From positions 1 to 64,000 of the forward strand of contig NZ_JABBFP010000012.1 in assembly GCF_018494085.1 (NCBI RefSeq): a DNA stretch of 64,000 bases, given 5' to 3'. This document shows, in pieces, positions 30,927 to 42,173 of the stretch; position 1 is the stretch's first letter, and every line of letters begins with the position of its first letter. Position numbers and translations under genes: made by a program. The stretch is from Rosenbergiella collisarenosi. Its GTDB lineage: Bacteria; Pseudomonadota; Gammaproteobacteria; Enterobacterales; Enterobacteriaceae. The notes beneath the pieces are model-generated. The model saw only the letters and a list, made by a program, of their open reading frames with translations. It was not told the origin of the DNA and ran no database searches.

Positions 30927-31310
30927 ATGAATCGGCCATGGCTCTTTGGGATACTGCTCTTTTTATGCATCTTCAAGGCAGCTGCCGGAAAGGCGCAGGG
31001 AAGGGTAGAGTGCTTCGTTTTTATCGATGCGGCGATACCCGCGCAGCTCGCGCTATTTAAACACTTTAATCGCGAATATTATTCGAGTCCGACATTGCAA
31101 CAGCTAGGCTCGATGACTTTTATCAATATAGGCCTACAGCCGCTGGCTAACACGACGACCGTTCCCCTCATCAACGATACGACGGGGATCTGGGTACGAA
31201 AATTTAAACCGCAAAGTTTACCTGCGATGTTTTCGATGCACCAAGGCAAGCCTGTTCTGCAGGCGCTCAAGGATACTAGGGAGATGAGACAATGCTTACA
31301 AGGACAGTAA
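30927..31310 (+). CDS. Unknown exported protein between tadF and tadG
   Basis: A 127-residue protein not found in the textbook tad gene set. It has a signal peptide (LFGILLFLCIFKAAAGKAQG) and a mature part that reads like an alternating strand-helix fold: VECFVFIDAAIPAQLALFKH, then GSMTFINIGL, then INDTTGIWVRKF followed by SLPAMF. This order recalls the thioredoxin-like TrbC-type pilus assembly proteins, where a cis-proline follows an aspartate-threonine strand, but there is no CxxC pair. That comparison is weak inference. It sits two bases after tadF and overlaps tadG by 19 bases, so it is surely part of the operon. Confidence 0.7.
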   Translation: MNRPWLFGILLFLCIFKAAAGKAQGRVECFVFIDAAIPAQLALFKHFNREYYSSPTLQQLGSMTFINIGLQPLANTTTVPLINDTTGIWVRKFKPQSLPAMFSMHQGKPVLQALKDTREMRQCLQGQ

Positions 31311-32983
31311 AGCAGATCCTAACCAGATGCCGCGATCAGCGCGGCACCATAATGATCTCCTTCGCCGTGTTATTACCCATATTGATGGTTCTCATTGCGC
31401 TGGGGGTTAATTCGGTCAAGATGTTTATCGCGAAGGCTAAACTGACTGATGTTGTAGCGGAGGTGGGCTTAATCGTCTCGGCACATAGCTCGGTGAACAA
31501 TAAAGGCCAGTATCCACCGGAATTGAAGAATTTAGTCACTCGCTACGTTAAAAATTTCTTTCCAGAGGCATCCAAAATGCCGGAGGTGGTGGTCGATTTC
31601 TCGCAAGTGGCGACGGACAAGACCAGTAATGCCGAGTATATGACCTATCACCCTAGCATCAAGGTCGAATTACCCTTTCCCTTCTACCATGCCACCCTAA
31701 GCGAAGGCGCTAAGAACTTTACGATCTCCGCCACGCCGTTGACCGTTAAAAAACAAGTCTCGCGACCGGTAGATGTCGTGTTTGTGATGGACTTCTCGAC
31801 CTCTCAACAGGGATCTCGGATGCGTATACTTAAAGAGGTCTTTCGAGAACTCACCGACTATATCTTAGCCAGTAACCCCGAGTCGAAAATAGGGATGATA
31901 CCTTTTAGTAGCGGCGTGGCAGTGAAGTACCCCGAGACGAATCAACGCGGCGGCCCCAAAGCCGGTTGCAGCGTATTATTCGTCCCCAAAAAAGACTGGG
32001 CGATCGATTACGCGTTTTGGGGCGATAAATTTGTCGATAAAAAATACACTAAACTCACCGATCAGAGCTATTACATCGATGAGTACCGCAGGAAATATTA
32101 TCTCAATCGCGTCGGCCAATCCCGACCGGCGCTAACAGTCGATGCGCTCAATAAGCAGTGGTGTCGTAAGAACGATGTATGGGGGACCAAGGTGGGGCAA
32201 ACCCAATATTCGTGCTTCGATCCTCGCTTTAAAATACTTGATCTCGATGGCAGCCGGGTCGCTAAGGATGATATCTACACTAAGCGCGCGCAGCGGACAA
32301 TCGAACAACAATATGCCATGGCGTTCAAAGTGCGTGAACGCCAACGTTCCACGTACACGATTGAGCACGATGATGCGATCGATTATGAAGCGACGCTGAA
32401 CCAGATGTTTGGCGAACAGGCGATCATCACGTTCCCCATGTTATGGGACGACCGCGATAATTACCGCTACCGCGTCTATAACCAGATGTGCCATAACGTC
32501 GGGTGGTGGGGTAAATTTGGCGACCTTACCGGCGCACGCCTGTACTCGTGGCTGATCGAATTAACGAATAACGCCAATGAACTGCATCAGTTCCAAAACA
32601 TGGAGCCACAGGGATGGACGGCAACGACCTCCGGGCTGGTGCGATCGGTACCGGTTATGATGAAAGGCACTAATCCACGGAAAATATTTGTCATTATGTC
32701 TGATGGAGAGGATAGTAAGGCACCTGGGATAGTCACTGATCGTTATCTAAAGAAATATAATCTCTGCGAAAAAATCCGTAGTGGCATTCTCGAACGATCG
32801 AAAGACCATACCGAACGCGTCGATATTTATTATGTCTCGACGACCAACTCAGACAAACGGGTGAATTACTGGAAAGACTTTTGTACCGGTGAAGGAAATG
32901 CAGCGAAAGCCGTTAACCGCCAAGCGATAGTGTCGTTAATCAAAGGATACTTAAGCGATGAGATCGGCAACTTCTCCCAGTGA
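31292..32983 (+). CDS. tadG: TadG-like pilus protein with von Willebrand factor A domain
   Basis: A 563-residue protein with an N-terminal TadE-like segment (DQRGTIMISFAVLLPILMVL, Gly before a membrane helix) and a vWA domain starting near residue 160. The metal-ion-dependent adhesion site is intact: VVFVMDFSTSQ carries DxSxS, and FVIMSDGED the later Asp. A long insertion rich in Lys, Arg and Tyr lies inside the vWA domain. TadG anchors the pilus or acts as an adhesin. Last gene of the locus. Confidence 0.9.
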   Translation: MLTRTVKQILTRCRDQRGTIMISFAVLLPILMVLIALGVNSVKMFIAKAKLTDVVAEVGLIVSAHSSVNNKGQYPPELKNLVTRYVKNFFPEASKMPEVVVDFSQVATDKTSNAEYMTYHPSIKVELPFPFYHATLSEGAKNFTISATPLTVKKQVSRPVDVVFVMDFSTSQQGSRMRILKEVFRELTDYILASNPESKIGMIPFSSGVAVKYPETNQRGGPKAGCSVLFVPKKDWAIDYAFWGDKFVDKKYTKLTDQSYYIDEYRRKYYLNRVGQSRPALTVDALNKQWCRKNDVWGTKVGQTQYSCFDPRFKILDLDGSRVAKDDIYTKRAQRTIEQQYAMAFKVRERQRSTYTIEHDDAIDYEATLNQMFGEQAIITFPMLWDDRDNYRYRVYNQMCHNVGWWGKFGDLTGARLYSWLIELTNNANELHQFQNMEPQGWTATTSGLVRSVPVMMKGTNPRKIFVIMSDGEDSKAPGIVTDRYLKKYNLCEKIRSGILERSKDHTERVDIYYVSTTNSDKRVNYWKDFCTGEGNAAKAVNRQAIVSLIKGYLSDEIGNFSQ

Positions 32984-33054
32984 GCATCATCGGGACATGG
33001 TAATTAGGGGATTTTCTGCGATAATAGACGTTTTCGCGCAACGATTGAGTCTCC

Positions 33055-33726
33055 ATGCTTTACCCGATTAATGAAATGTTCCAAACCTTACAAGGCGAAG
33101 GGTTTTACACCGGCGCACCGGCGATATTTATCCGTCTACAGGGCTGTCCTGTCGGCTGTAGCTGGTGCGATACCAAGCATACCTGGGAAAAGTATGCCGA
33201 TAAGCAGCAGCCGCTGTCCGATATCGTACAGAAAACCGCAGAAAGCGAGGCGTGGGCCGACGCCAGCGTCGAGCAGCTACTCGCGGTTGTCCGCGATCAG
33301 GGTTGGACCGCAAAGCATATCGTCATTACGGGCGGTGAGCCTGCGCTCTACGATCTGACGGTGCTGACTGAATACCTAGAGCAACAGGGTTTTCAGTGCC
33401 AAATCGAAACCAGCGGCACACATCCCATTCGTTGCTCTGCCGCGACGTGGGTGACGGTCTCGCCTAAAGTCAACATGCGGGGGGGCTATGATGTCCTAAA
33501 CAGCGCGCTATTGCGGGCGAATGAGGTGAAACACCCCGTTGGACGTCAGCGCGATATCGATGCGTTGGATCTGTTATTGAGCCAAGTTCCACCTTCTAGC
33601 CAACGGATTATCGCGTTGCAGCCCATCAGCTGTAAGAAGGCGGCTACCGAGTTATGTATCGCCACCTGTATTGCAAGGAACTGGCGTTTTTCAATGCAAA
33701 CTCATAAATACCTGAATATCGCCTAG
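33055..33726 (+). CDS. queE: 7-carboxy-7-deazaguanine synthase QueE
   Basis: A 223-residue radical SAM enzyme converting CPH4 to 7-carboxy-7-deazaguanine in queuosine synthesis. The Fe-S motif CPVGCSWC binds the cluster; FQTLQGEGFYTGAPAIFIRL upstream and ITGGEPALYDL are typical. Length equals E. coli QueE. Convergent with queD, which makes its substrate. It marks the right border of the tad insertion. Confidence 0.96.
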   Translation: MLYPINEMFQTLQGEGFYTGAPAIFIRLQGCPVGCSWCDTKHTWEKYADKQQPLSDIVQKTAESEAWADASVEQLLAVVRDQGWTAKHIVITGGEPALYDLTVLTEYLEQQGFQCQIETSGTHPIRCSAATWVTVSPKVNMRGGYDVLNSALLRANEVKHPVGRQRDIDALDLLLSQVPPSSQRIIALQPISCKKAATELCIATCIARNWRFSMQTHKYLNIA

Positions 33727-33728
33727 GC

Positions 33729-34094
33729 TTATTCGCCGCGATAGGTACAACCGGCGGTACAGGTTTCTTTGATCATCACAGCACTTAGCAATGGCAGCAA
33801 CGGTTTCATCTGCTGCCAAATCCATACCGCCAAGACTTCGCTGGTCGGATTCTCTAGACCGGGAATATCATTTAAATAGTGGTGATCAAGTCGTTCATAC
33901 AGCGGCTTGAACACGGCCTTAAGCTCTGCAAAATCCATGACCCATCCCGTATAGGCATCAACCTCGCCTGTAATTTCGAGACGAACGAGAAATGAGTGAC
34001 CATGTAACCGTCCACATTTATGCCCTTCAGGCACATGGGGAAGGAAGTGGGCAGCTTCGAATTGAAATTCTTTAAAAAGAGTGGTGACAGCCAT
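33729..34094 (-). CDS. queD: 6-carboxytetrahydropterin synthase QueD
   Basis: A 121-residue T-fold enzyme making CPH4 from dihydroneopterin triphosphate. Zinc ligands are in AAHFLPH and RLHGHSF, and the catalytic cysteine is in [10 protein letters not shown]. Length matches E. coli. Ends two bases from queE on the opposite strand. Confidence 0.96.
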   Translation of the reverse strand: MAVTTLFKEFQFEAAHFLPHVPEGHKCGRLHGHSFLVRLEITGEVDAYTGWVMDFAELKAVFKPLYERLDHHYLNDIPGLENPTSEVLAVWIWQQMKPLLPLLSAVMIKETCTAGCTYRGE

Positions 34095-34354
34095 AATAAC
34101 GTGTAAATTCCGCGGTAGATAAGTCTAAAACCCGAAGTTTAGCGCAAATTAGCGGCTGACTCACCCTTTTCACGCAGAGTCGCGCGTTTTACCCATTCCC
34201 AATGACTAACCAGTTTTATCGATAAGTCTTAGCAACAAAACGAGTTAGTGTATTTAGTTATTTAATATGCTTAAGCCGTCTTTATCAGTAATAATCGTAC
34301 GGTTACTCTACACTTACTACATTTTAAGCCATTGGCACTGGAACCTATTAAGCA
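34095..34354. promoter_or_regulatory. Divergent queD-cysJ regulatory gap
   Basis: A 260-base AT-rich gap between divergent queD and cysJ. By analogy with E. coli it should contain CysB-activated cysJIH promoter elements; I could not pin a convincing CysB site or -35. No small gene seen. Confidence 0.4.
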
Positions 34355-36166
34355 ATGACGACTCAAGCCCCTCAGCTGCCGCTTAGTGCGGAGCAACTCG
34401 CCCGCCTACAAGACGTGACCCAAGAACTCTCTTCGCACCAATTGGCGTGGATTTCCGGGTACTGCTGGGGGCGGCTTAACGAAACGTCTTCGGTGTCAAG
34501 CAGCACGACCACGAACGCCATCACGGCCCCTGAGGTCGTCGCACCGACGATTACGCTGGTCTCTGCCTCGCAGACCGGTAACGCTCGTCGCCTCGCCGAG
34601 GAACTGCGCGACGACCTGTTGGCTGCGCAGCTGCAAGTCAACTTAATCAACGCCGCCGACTACAAATTTAAGCAGATTGCAGCGGAAAAAATCGTCATCG
34701 TCATCGCCTCCACCCAAGGGGAAGGCGAGGCACCAGAAGAAGCGGTCGCTTTTTATAAATACCTTCATTCGAAGAAAGCCCCATCACTCCCCGACGTCGG
34801 TTTTGCCGTTTTCGGTTTGGGTGACTCTTCTTATGAGTTTTTCTGTAAAGCGGGCAAAGATTTCGACCAGCGACTCAGTGACCTCGGTGCGCAGCGTTTA
34901 TTGCCGCGCGTCGATGCCGATGTCGACTACGCTCAGGCAGCCGAACAGTGGCGCACCGAGGTCGTTGCTGCGCTCAAGGCTCGCATGCCGACCAGTTCTG
35001 CGCAGGCTGTCGCGCACGCGGCAGCGGGTAACAGCGATACACTCGATAGCACGCCCTATACGAAAGAGGCTCCACTGACGGCAACGCTTGCCGTCAGTCA
35101 GAAAATCACTGGGCGCGACTCTGACCGTGATATTCGTCATATTGAAATCGATATCAGTGAGTCGGGCCTACGCTATAACGCAGGGGATGCGCTAGGGGTA
35201 TGGTTTAAAAACGATCCCGCGCTAGTCAGCGAGATTATCGAACTACTCTGGCTTGACGCCAGCGAGATCGTAACGGTCGATGGCCAATCGCTGCCGTTAA
35301 GCGAAGCCCTCCAGCGTCGCCTAGAGCTGACTATTAATAGCGCTAAAATTGTCGAGCACTATGCACAGCTCTCTGCCAACGACAAGCTACTAGACCTAGT
35401 CAGCGATAAGCAAGCGCTGCAGCAGTTTGCACAGCTTTGGCCGATCGCCGATATGATCCGCCATGCTCCCGCGCAGCTTAAGGCTCAACAATTCGTTGAC
35501 GTTCTCCGGCCATTAACGCCACGCCTCTATTCGATCTCCTCGTCACAAGCGGAAGTGGAGGACGAAGTCCATATCACCGTCGGGGTGGTACGTTATGACA
35601 TAGAAGGGCGCGCACGGACCGGCGGCGCATCGGGCTTCTTGGCCGACCATCTGCAAGAAGACGACGAGCTGGAAGTCTTTATCGAGCATAACGATAACTT
35701 CCGTCTGCCGACCGCTGGCGATACTCCAGTCATTATGATTGGGCCGGGTACGGGGATCGCACCGTTCCGTTCATTTATCCAGCAACGGGATAACGACGGG
35801 GCAGAAGGGCCGAACTGGCTATTTTTCGGTAACCCACACTTCACCGAAGATTTCTTATATCAGGTGGAGTGGCAGAAGTATGTAAAACAAGGACTCCTCA
35901 CGCGTATCGATCTGGCCTGGTCTCGTGACCAAGCAGAGAAAGTTTACGTCCAAGATAAACTTCGCGAACACGGTGAGGAAGTATGGCGCTGGATTGAACA
36001 GGGCGCCCATATCTATGTCTGTGGTGATGCAACGCGCATGGCAAAAGATGTCGAAAACACCTTATTGGCAATTATTGCTGAATATGGCGGAATGGACACT
36101 GAGTCTGCAGACGAATACTTAAGCGATTTGCGCATTGCTCGTCGCTATCAGAGAGATGTCTACTAA
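34355..36166 (+). CDS. cysJ: Sulfite reductase flavoprotein alpha subunit
   Basis: A 603-residue FMN/FAD protein passing electrons from NADPH to CysI. Flavodoxin domain at residues 65-200 ([30 protein letters not shown]), then the FAD domain ([12 protein letters not shown]) and the NADPH domain ([29 protein letters not shown]-terminal YQRDVY). E. coli CysJ is 599. Stop overlaps the cysI start by one base. Confidence 0.98.
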   Translation: MTTQAPQLPLSAEQLARLQDVTQELSSHQLAWISGYCWGRLNETSSVSSSTTTNAITAPEVVAPTITLVSASQTGNARRLAEELRDDLLAAQLQVNLINAADYKFKQIAAEKIVIVIASTQGEGEAPEEAVAFYKYLHSKKAPSLPDVGFAVFGLGDSSYEFFCKAGKDFDQRLSDLGAQRLLPRVDADVDYAQAAEQWRTEVVAALKARMPTSSAQAVAHAAAGNSDTLDSTPYTKEAPLTATLAVSQKITGRDSDRDIRHIEIDISESGLRYNAGDALGVWFKNDPALVSEIIELLWLDASEIVTVDGQSLPLSEALQRRLELTINSAKIVEHYAQLSANDKLLDLVSDKQALQQFAQLWPIADMIRHAPAQLKAQQFVDVLRPLTPRLYSISSSQAEVEDEVHITVGVVRYDIEGRARTGGASGFLADHLQEDDELEVFIEHNDNFRLPTAGDTPVIMIGPGTGIAPFRSFIQQRDNDGAEGPNWLFFGNPHFTEDFLYQVEWQKYVKQGLLTRIDLAWSRDQAEKVYVQDKLREHGEEVWRWIEQGAHIYVCGDATRMAKDVENTLLAIIAEYGGMDTESADEYLSDLRIARRYQRDVY

Positions 36167-37890
36167 TGAGTATAAAATATCCTGGCCCTCTGGTTGTAGA
36201 GGGTAAATTATCCGATGCCGAGCGCCTAAAGAAAGAGAGCAACTTTCTACGCGGAACGATCAAAGAAGATCTCGACGATGGCCTTACTGGTGGGTTTAAT
36301 GGCGATAACTATCTGCTGATCCGCTTTCACGGCATGTATCAGCAGGACGACCGTGATATTCGTGCTGAGCGTGCCGAACAGAAGCTCGAGGCGCGCCATG
36401 CCATGATGCTACGCTGCCGTCTGCCGGGCGGGATCATCACCCCACAACAGTGGCTGGCTATCGACCGCTTCGCGCAAGATAAAACGATTTACGGTAGTAT
36501 TCGTCTGACTAACCGTCAAACCTTTCAGTTTCACGGTATTCTGAAAAAGAACGTTAAGCCGGTACACCAGATGTTACATGAGGTGGGGCTTGATGCGTTA
36601 GCGACCGCCAACGACGTTAACCGTAACGTCCTCTGTACCTCGAATCCGGTCGAATCTGCGCTACACCAAGAAGCGTATGAGTGGGCGAAGAAACTTTCAG
36701 AGCATCTGCTTCCGCAAACGCGCGCCTATGCAGAGATCTGGTGGGATAAAGAGAAAGTCGCCACCACCGATGAAGAACCGATCTTGGGTGAAACCTATCT
36801 GCCGCGTAAATTCAAGACGACGGTGGTCGTTCCCCCGCATAACGATGTCGACCTGCATGCGAATGACTTGAACTTTATCGCTATCGCCGAAGAGGGCAAG
36901 CTCGTCGGCTTCAACCTACTAGTAGGTGGTGGGCTCTCTATCGATCACGGTAATAGAGCGACCTATGCGCGCACAGCAACGGAATTTGGCTTCCTGCCGT
37001 TGGAGAAAGTCCTCGATGTCGCGCAGGCGGTAGTCACCACGCAACGCGATTGGGGTAACCGTACCGATCGTAAAAATGCGAAAACTAAATATACCTTGGA
37101 GCGTGTCGGCCCCGATGTCTTCAAAGCAGAAGTAGAAAAGCGCGCGGGTCTAACCTTCGCGCCCATCCGTCCTTACGAATTCACGACCCGTGGCGATCGC
37201 TTCGGCTGGATTAAGGGAATCGATAACCAGTGGCACCTCACGCTATTTATCGAGAACGGCCGGTTACTCGACTACCCAGGACGCCCGTTAAAGTCAGGGA
37301 TCGCGCAGATCGCTAAAATCCACCAAGGCGATTTCCGCCTGACGGCTAACCAAAACCTGATCGTTGCAGGAGTACCCGAAGACCAGAAGGCGGCCATTGA
37401 AGCCTTAGCGGTAGAACATGGTTTGATGGAAAAGGTTTCACCACAGCGTGAGAACTCAATGGCCTGTGTGGCATTCCCAACCTGTCCACTGGCGATGGCG
37501 GAAGCCGAGCGCTTTCTGCCAGGCTTCGTCAGCGAAGTCGAAACATTGATGACGCGCCATCAGGTTGCTGATGAGGCTATCGTGATGCGTGTCACGGGAT
37601 GCCCTAATGGCTGTGGCCGTGCGCTGTTAGCTGAAGTTGGGTTAGTCGGTAAAGCGCCTGGGCGTTATAACCTCCACCTAGGCGGTAATCGAATCGGAAC
37701 GCGCATCCCCGCGATGTATCGAGAAAATATTCAGGAAGCGGAGATTCTATCGATTCTTGATGAGCTGATCGGACGTTGGTCGCAGGAGCGTCAACCGGAC
37801 GAAGGCTTTGGCGATTACACCATTCGTACCGGTATCGTGCGCGAAGTGATCGATCCGGCACGGGATTTCTGGGAAGCTGTGGAGGCATAA
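36166..37890 (+). CDS. cysI: Sulfite reductase hemoprotein beta subunit
   Basis: A 574-residue siroheme and 4Fe-4S protein reducing sulfite to sulfide with six electrons. Cluster cysteines are in [19 protein letters not shown] and [13 protein letters not shown]. Siroheme-binding arginine segments such as [12 protein letters not shown] are conserved. Second gene of cysJIH; its TAA shares a base with the cysH ATG. The siroheme comes from CysG, encoded nearby. Confidence 0.98.
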   Translation: MSIKYPGPLVVEGKLSDAERLKKESNFLRGTIKEDLDDGLTGGFNGDNYLLIRFHGMYQQDDRDIRAERAEQKLEARHAMMLRCRLPGGIITPQQWLAIDRFAQDKTIYGSIRLTNRQTFQFHGILKKNVKPVHQMLHEVGLDALATANDVNRNVLCTSNPVESALHQEAYEWAKKLSEHLLPQTRAYAEIWWDKEKVATTDEEPILGETYLPRKFKTTVVVPPHNDVDLHANDLNFIAIAEEGKLVGFNLLVGGGLSIDHGNRATYARTATEFGFLPLEKVLDVAQAVVTTQRDWGNRTDRKNAKTKYTLERVGPDVFKAEVEKRAGLTFAPIRPYEFTTRGDRFGWIKGIDNQWHLTLFIENGRLLDYPGRPLKSGIAQIAKIHQGDFRLTANQNLIVAGVPEDQKAAIEALAVEHGLMEKVSPQRENSMACVAFPTCPLAMAEAERFLPGFVSEVETLMTRHQVADEAIVMRVTGCPNGCGRALLAEVGLVGKAPGRYNLHLGGNRIGTRIPAMYRENIQEAEILSILDELIGRWSQERQPDEGFGDYTIRTGIVREVIDPARDFWEAVEA

Positions 37891-38624
37891 TGGCAACACT
37901 TAACCTAGCAGAACTCGCGTCGCTTGAGAAAGCGGCGCAGCAGGCCGAACTCGCAGACGTCAATCAGCGCCTCGATACATTGAGTGCGCAAGAGCGGGTC
38001 GCTTGGGCACTGGAAAACTTACCCGGCCAAGCTGCTTTAACGAGTAGTTTCGGGATTCAAGCTGCGGTAAGCCTGCATCTGGTTAACCAACAATCCCCGA
38101 ATATACCGGTGATCTTAACCGACACCGGTTACCTATTCCCGGAAACCTACCAGTTTATCGATAGCTTGCAGGAGCGCTTGCAGCTTAACCTGCAAGTCTA
38201 CCGGGCTGAGCTATCCCCAGCCTGGCAAGAGGCACGTTACGGTAAACTCTGGGAGCAGGGCGTCGAGGGTCTTGAACGCTATAACCAGCTTAACAAGGTA
38301 GAGCCACTGACGAGGGCGCTGGGGGAGTTACAGGTAAGCACCTGGTTTGCCGGCCTACGTCGTGAGCAATCTGCAAGTCGTGCGCATTTACCCGTATTAT
38401 CCATCGCACGAGGGATTTTTAAATTCCTACCGATTGTGGATTGGGATAACCGCCAAGTATATCAATATTTGAAAAAACACGACCTCAGTTACCATCCGCT
38501 TTGGGAGCAGGGCTACCTATCGGTCGGCGACACGCATACCACGCGTAAATGGGAGCCGGGGATGCGTGAGGAAGAAACGCGCTTCTTTGGGCTGAAACGC
38601 GAATGTGGCCTTCACGACGGCTAA
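37890..38624 (+). CDS. cysH: Phosphoadenosine phosphosulfate reductase
   Basis: Reduces PAPS to sulfite using thioredoxin or glutaredoxin. The start is the ATG at 37890 ([18 protein letters not shown]), overlapping the cysI stop, giving 244 residues as in E. coli. PAPS-binding [27 protein letters not shown], and the C-terminal catalytic ECGLH motif are present. No iron-sulfur CC pairs, so it is the PAPS type. Convergent with the iap-like gene, overlapping by 4 bases. Confidence 0.97.
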   Translation: MATLNLAELASLEKAAQQAELADVNQRLDTLSAQERVAWALENLPGQAALTSSFGIQAAVSLHLVNQQSPNIPVILTDTGYLFPETYQFIDSLQERLQLNLQVYRAELSPAWQEARYGKLWEQGVEGLERYNQLNKVEPLTRALGELQVSTWFAGLRREQSASRAHLPVLSIARGIFKFLPIVDWDNRQVYQYLKKHDLSYHPLWEQGYLSVGDTHTTRKWEPGMREEETRFFGLKRECGLHDG

Positions 38625-39637
38625 TGCTTTGGCGCAGAAGAGGTAGGTGCTAGTAGTCCTCGCAGCAGCGGCGTTAAGACGAGTACTAGCTGGTGGCCGC
38701 GCTGTTGTAACCGTTTAGGATAATGGCTGTCGATAAAGGCTAAATTATCCTTTGCGGCATCATCATGAAACAATGGCGCTTCGTCCGCTGCGGCAAGCGT
38801 AATCAGCGTGTTCGTATTCGAGGCGGTGACGCGCATATAGGGGAGCCCCAGCTTCTCGAACTCGGTTAACGTGCGCGAACGGCTACTGGCTAATTGCGCA
38901 GTTGATAGCGAAACATGGTAGTGCTGAGCGAGTCGCTTGGCTTCACCCGTTGTCTGTTTACGCACCGCTGCTGCGGTATTGGTACCGTTTAAAAAGGCCA
39001 GTTTTTTGCCTGCGATGATATTTTCTATATCGATCACCAGTAGCGTATTCGCCCGGTCGTGGGTCGACAAGCTATTCAGATAATCTTGAACGCCATGCTG
39101 CGGCGGCTGGGTGCCACTTAGCGCGACAAACCGTAAGCCATAGCCTTTGTGGGTGGTCGCTAAGCGCTTAGCTAATTCCAGCATAACTCCTAAGCTTGCG
39201 GCACTGTTATCGACGCCTTGAAAGGTTAATCCACCGATGTTCTGTTGGCGCTGCTGTGCCGTCAGTGCCTGCGGGGTATCGATATGGGTGACGATCAGGA
39301 TCTGCTGAGGGAGCTGCCCACGATGCTCCGCGACAACAGATAGCGCTGAGCGCGGACGGGCCTCTCCCACCTGACGATGGATCTGTGTGGCATAGCCTAG
39401 CTGCGTGAATTGCTGGTCCAGATATTGCGCGGTCAGGAACTCAGCCGGTGACCCGGACATCCTGCCGGGAAAATAGGTGGCGATATAGCGTGCTTGCTGG
39501 TCTGCATAGTTTCCCACCTCTTGCTCAGATTGAGCCTGTGCCAGCAGAGGGGAGAACAAAAGGCTAGAGCAAAGCATACAAGATGCTAATTTATTCTTTA
39601 ACAAACTTAACATTATTAATAGGTTCCACACAGTCAC
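38621..39637 (-). CDS. iap: Iap-like M28 aminopeptidase, probably inactive
   Basis: A 338-residue exported protein (signal peptide to about residue 36, AQAQS) homologous to E. coli Iap, the alkaline phosphatase isozyme-converting aminopeptidase, and at the same locus. The first zinc ligands remain: HIDTP (His118, Asp120) and [15 protein letters not shown] (Asp143). However, the Iap segment SGEEEGKLG, holding the general-base and zinc-binding glutamates, reads SGTQPPQHG here (residues 175-182), and the later Asp ligand is Glu in VIDIENII. The reading frame is intact, so this looks like a pseudoenzyme or altered enzyme. No CRISPR array lies beside it, unlike in E. coli. Confidence 0.85.
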   Translation of the reverse strand: MTVWNLLIMLSLLKNKLASCMLCSSLLFSPLLAQAQSEQEVGNYADQQARYIATYFPGRMSGSPAEFLTAQYLDQQFTQLGYATQIHRQVGEARPRSALSVVAEHRGQLPQQILIVTHIDTPQALTAQQRQQNIGGLTFQGVDNSAASLGVMLELAKRLATTHKGYGLRFVALSGTQPPQHGVQDYLNSLSTHDRANTLLVIDIENIIAGKKLAFLNGTNTAAAVRKQTTGEAKRLAQHYHVSLSTAQLASSRSRTLTEFEKLGLPYMRVTASNTNTLITLAAADEAPLFHDDAAKDNLAFIDSHYPKRLQQRGHQLVLVLTPLLRGLLAPTSSAPKH

Positions 39638-39830
39638 GCAGCGCAGATAATATCATTAGTCGTACGTTCTAAGGGTAGACATTTATCTGAATTACGCCGT
39701 TATACCCTAAAGCAAAAAAATTGCTAAGCTTATTCCATAATGTTACTGCTCATTCCAAAACAACATTTCATCATTAGACCCAGAAGCTTATATAGTTTAG
39801 TCATTGAACGACTAACTTTGTTGAGTGCGT

Positions 39831-41246
39831 GTGGACTACTTACCGCTGTTTGCTGAATTAAAAAATCGTCCAGTATTGGTGATTGGTGGGGGCGAAATTG
39901 CCTCCAGAAAAATCGATCTGTTGTTGCGTGCACAGGCGGTTGTGCACATTGCCGCGCGTGAGCTTTTCCACGAGGTCAACGAGCTAGTCGAGGCGCAGCA
40001 GGCCTTATGGATTGCGTCGGAATATCATCCTGATCAAATCGATAAGGTTTTTTTCGTTATTGCCGCGACAGACGACGCGGAACTCAACGAACAGGTCTAT
40101 CAAGACGCACAGCGTAAATTCAAATTGGTTAATGTGGTCGATGACCAAGCACGCTGTAGTTTTATCTTTCCTTCAATTGTCGACCGCTCGCCGGTGATCG
40201 TCGCGATCTCCTCGGCGGGTACCGCTCCTGTATTGGCTCGCTCATTACGCGAAAAGATCGAGACACTGCTTCCGGCTCGTCTTGGCGATGCCGCACAACT
40301 CGCCGGATGTTGGCGCGACCGCGTGAAACAGCGTTTTCAGCGTATGGTTGATCGCCGTCGTTTCTGGGAGCGTCTGTTTAGCGGTGAGTTTATGCATCAA
40401 GCAACGGCGGGTAACCTGCAACAGGCGGAGGCGATCCTCGCACAAAGCCTGCAGCACCCGGTGGCGCAGCGTGGAGAAATCTATTTAGTCGGCGGTGGTC
40501 CTGGGGATCCCGGGTTACTCACGCTAAGGGGCCTGCAAGTAATGCAGCTGGCAGATGTCGTGCTCTACGATCACTTGGTAAGCGACGAGGTATTAGATCT
40601 GGTTCGCCGCGATGCAGAGCGGATCTGTGTCGGTAAACGTGCTGGCGCTCATTCAGTGCCGCAAAACGAAACAAACCAATTATTAGTCAGCCTAGCCCAA
40701 CAAGGTAAAAAAGTCGTTCGTCTAAAAGGTGGAGACCCGTTCATTTTTGGGCGCGGCGGCGAGGAGCTAGAGGCGGCGGTGGCGGCCAATATTCCTTTCC
40801 AAGTTGTCCCGGGGATCACCGCGGCGGCGGGGGCGACGGCTTACGCCGGTATTCCACTGACTCATCGGGACTATGCGCAGAGCGCGGTCTTTATAACCGG
40901 ACATTGTCGCAGCGATGGGCGAGAACCCGACTGGGCTGCACTGGCGCTCAGCGACCAGACCCTAGCCATCTACATGGGGACGGTAAAAGCGGGAGAAATT
41001 AGTCGCCGCTTAATCGAACACGGCCGAGCGGCCGAAACGCCGGTTGCGATTATTGCACGGGGCACCCGGCAAGATCAGTGCGTGCTCACCGGTCGGCTCG
41101 ATCAGCTCGCAGATTTAGCGACTCATGCGCCATCGCCCGCTCTAGTGGTGATTGGCGAGGTCGTTCACTTACACAAGCAGTTAGCCTGGTTTCAGAAGTC
41201 ATCCGCGATGATGACTCCCTCTTCAGCGCTTACCCCTATTATTTGA
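39831..41246 (+). CDS. cysG: Siroheme synthase CysG
   Basis: A trifunctional enzyme: NAD-dependent precorrin-2 dehydrogenase and ferrochelatase at the N-terminus ([18 protein letters not shown]), uroporphyrinogen III C-methyltransferase at the C-terminus ([51 protein letters not shown]). The start is uncertain: GTG at 39831 (VDYLPLF) aligns with E. coli MDHLPIF, while another in-frame GTG lies at 39825. About 471 residues. In E. coli cysG is in the nir cluster; here it joins the sulfate genes and runs into cysD after 8 bases. Confidence 0.95.
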   Translation: MDYLPLFAELKNRPVLVIGGGEIASRKIDLLLRAQAVVHIAARELFHEVNELVEAQQALWIASEYHPDQIDKVFFVIAATDDAELNEQVYQDAQRKFKLVNVVDDQARCSFIFPSIVDRSPVIVAISSAGTAPVLARSLREKIETLLPARLGDAAQLAGCWRDRVKQRFQRMVDRRRFWERLFSGEFMHQATAGNLQQAEAILAQSLQHPVAQRGEIYLVGGGPGDPGLLTLRGLQVMQLADVVLYDHLVSDEVLDLVRRDAERICVGKRAGAHSVPQNETNQLLVSLAQQGKKVVRLKGGDPFIFGRGGEELEAAVAANIPFQVVPGITAAAGATAYAGIPLTHRDYAQSAVFITGHCRSDGREPDWAALALSDQTLAIYMGTVKAGEISRRLIEHGRAAETPVAIIARGTRQDQCVLTGRLDQLADLATHAPSPALVVIGEVVHLHKQLAWFQKSSAMMTPSSALTPII

Positions 41247-41254
41247 GGAATCGT

Positions 41255-42163
41255 ATGGACCAACAACGACTGACTCATCTGCGTCAGCTTGAAGCAGAGA
41301 GTATTCACATCCTACGCGAGGTGGCAGCAGAATTCTCCAACCCGGTCATGATGTACTCGATCGGTAAAGACTCTTCGGTCATGTTGCATCTTGCCCGTAA
41401 GGCTTTCTACCCAGGCAAGCTTCCTTTCCCTCTATTACACGTCGATACGGGCTGGAAATTTAAGCAAATGTACGAGTTTCGTGATCGGATGGTCAAAGAG
41501 ATTGGCGCTGAGCTTATCGTACACCGTAACCCTGAAGGGGTTGCAATGGGGATCAACCCCTTCGTACACGGCAGCGCCAAGCATACCGATATCATGAAGA
41601 CGGAAGGCTTAAAGCAGGCTCTGAATAAGTATGGTTTCGATGCGGCGTTCGGTGGCGCACGTCGCGACGAAGAAAAATCGCGTGCGAAAGAACGTATCTA
41701 TTCTTTCCGCGATCGGTTTCACCGTTGGGATCCGAAAAATCAGCGTCCTGAGCTATGGCACAACTACAACGGTCAAATCAATAAAGGCGAGAGTATTCGT
41801 GTGTTCCCGCTCTCAAACTGGACCGAGCTGGATATCTGGCAATATATCTTTTTAGAGAACATTGAGATCGTTCCGCTGTATCTATCGGCAGAACGTCCGG
41901 TTCTTGAGCGCGACGGCATGCTAATGATGATCGATGACGATCGCATCGACCTACAACCTGGCGAGAAAATCGAGCAGCGTAAAGTCCGTTTTCGCACACT
42001 AGGCTGCTGGCCGCTTACCGGTGCGGTTGAGTCTTCGGCCGAAACACTGCCGGAAATTATTGAAGAGATGTTGGTTTCCACCACCAGCGAGCGCCAAGGC
42101 CGCGTTATCGATCGGGACCAAGCAGGCTCGATGGAAATGAAAAAACGCCAGGGTTACTTCTAA
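41255..42163 (+). CDS. cysD: Sulfate adenylyltransferase subunit CysD
   Basis: Makes adenosine phosphosulfate from sulfate and ATP, driven by GTP hydrolysis in CysN. The ATG at 41255 has ribosome site TTGAGGAA and gives 302 residues as in E. coli; the longer open frame upstream lies within cysG. PP-loop [17 protein letters not shown] and the segments [15 protein letters not shown] and PELWHNYNG are present. Confidence 0.97.
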   Translation: MDQQRLTHLRQLEAESIHILREVAAEFSNPVMMYSIGKDSSVMLHLARKAFYPGKLPFPLLHVDTGWKFKQMYEFRDRMVKEIGAELIVHRNPEGVAMGINPFVHGSAKHTDIMKTEGLKQALNKYGFDAAFGGARRDEEKSRAKERIYSFRDRFHRWDPKNQRPELWHNYNGQINKGESIRVFPLSNWTELDIWQYIFLENIEIVPLYLSAERPVLERDGMLMMIDDDRIDLQPGEKIEQRKVRFRTLGCWPLTGAVESSAETLPEIIEEMLVSTTSERQGRVIDRDQAGSMEMKKRQGYF

Positions 42164-42173
42164 GGATCTGATT

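Noticed and set aside
38621..39830. Possible CRISPR array near iap, as in E. coli
   Set aside because: No regularly spaced repeats and no cas genes are present between cysH, the iap-like gene and cysG.
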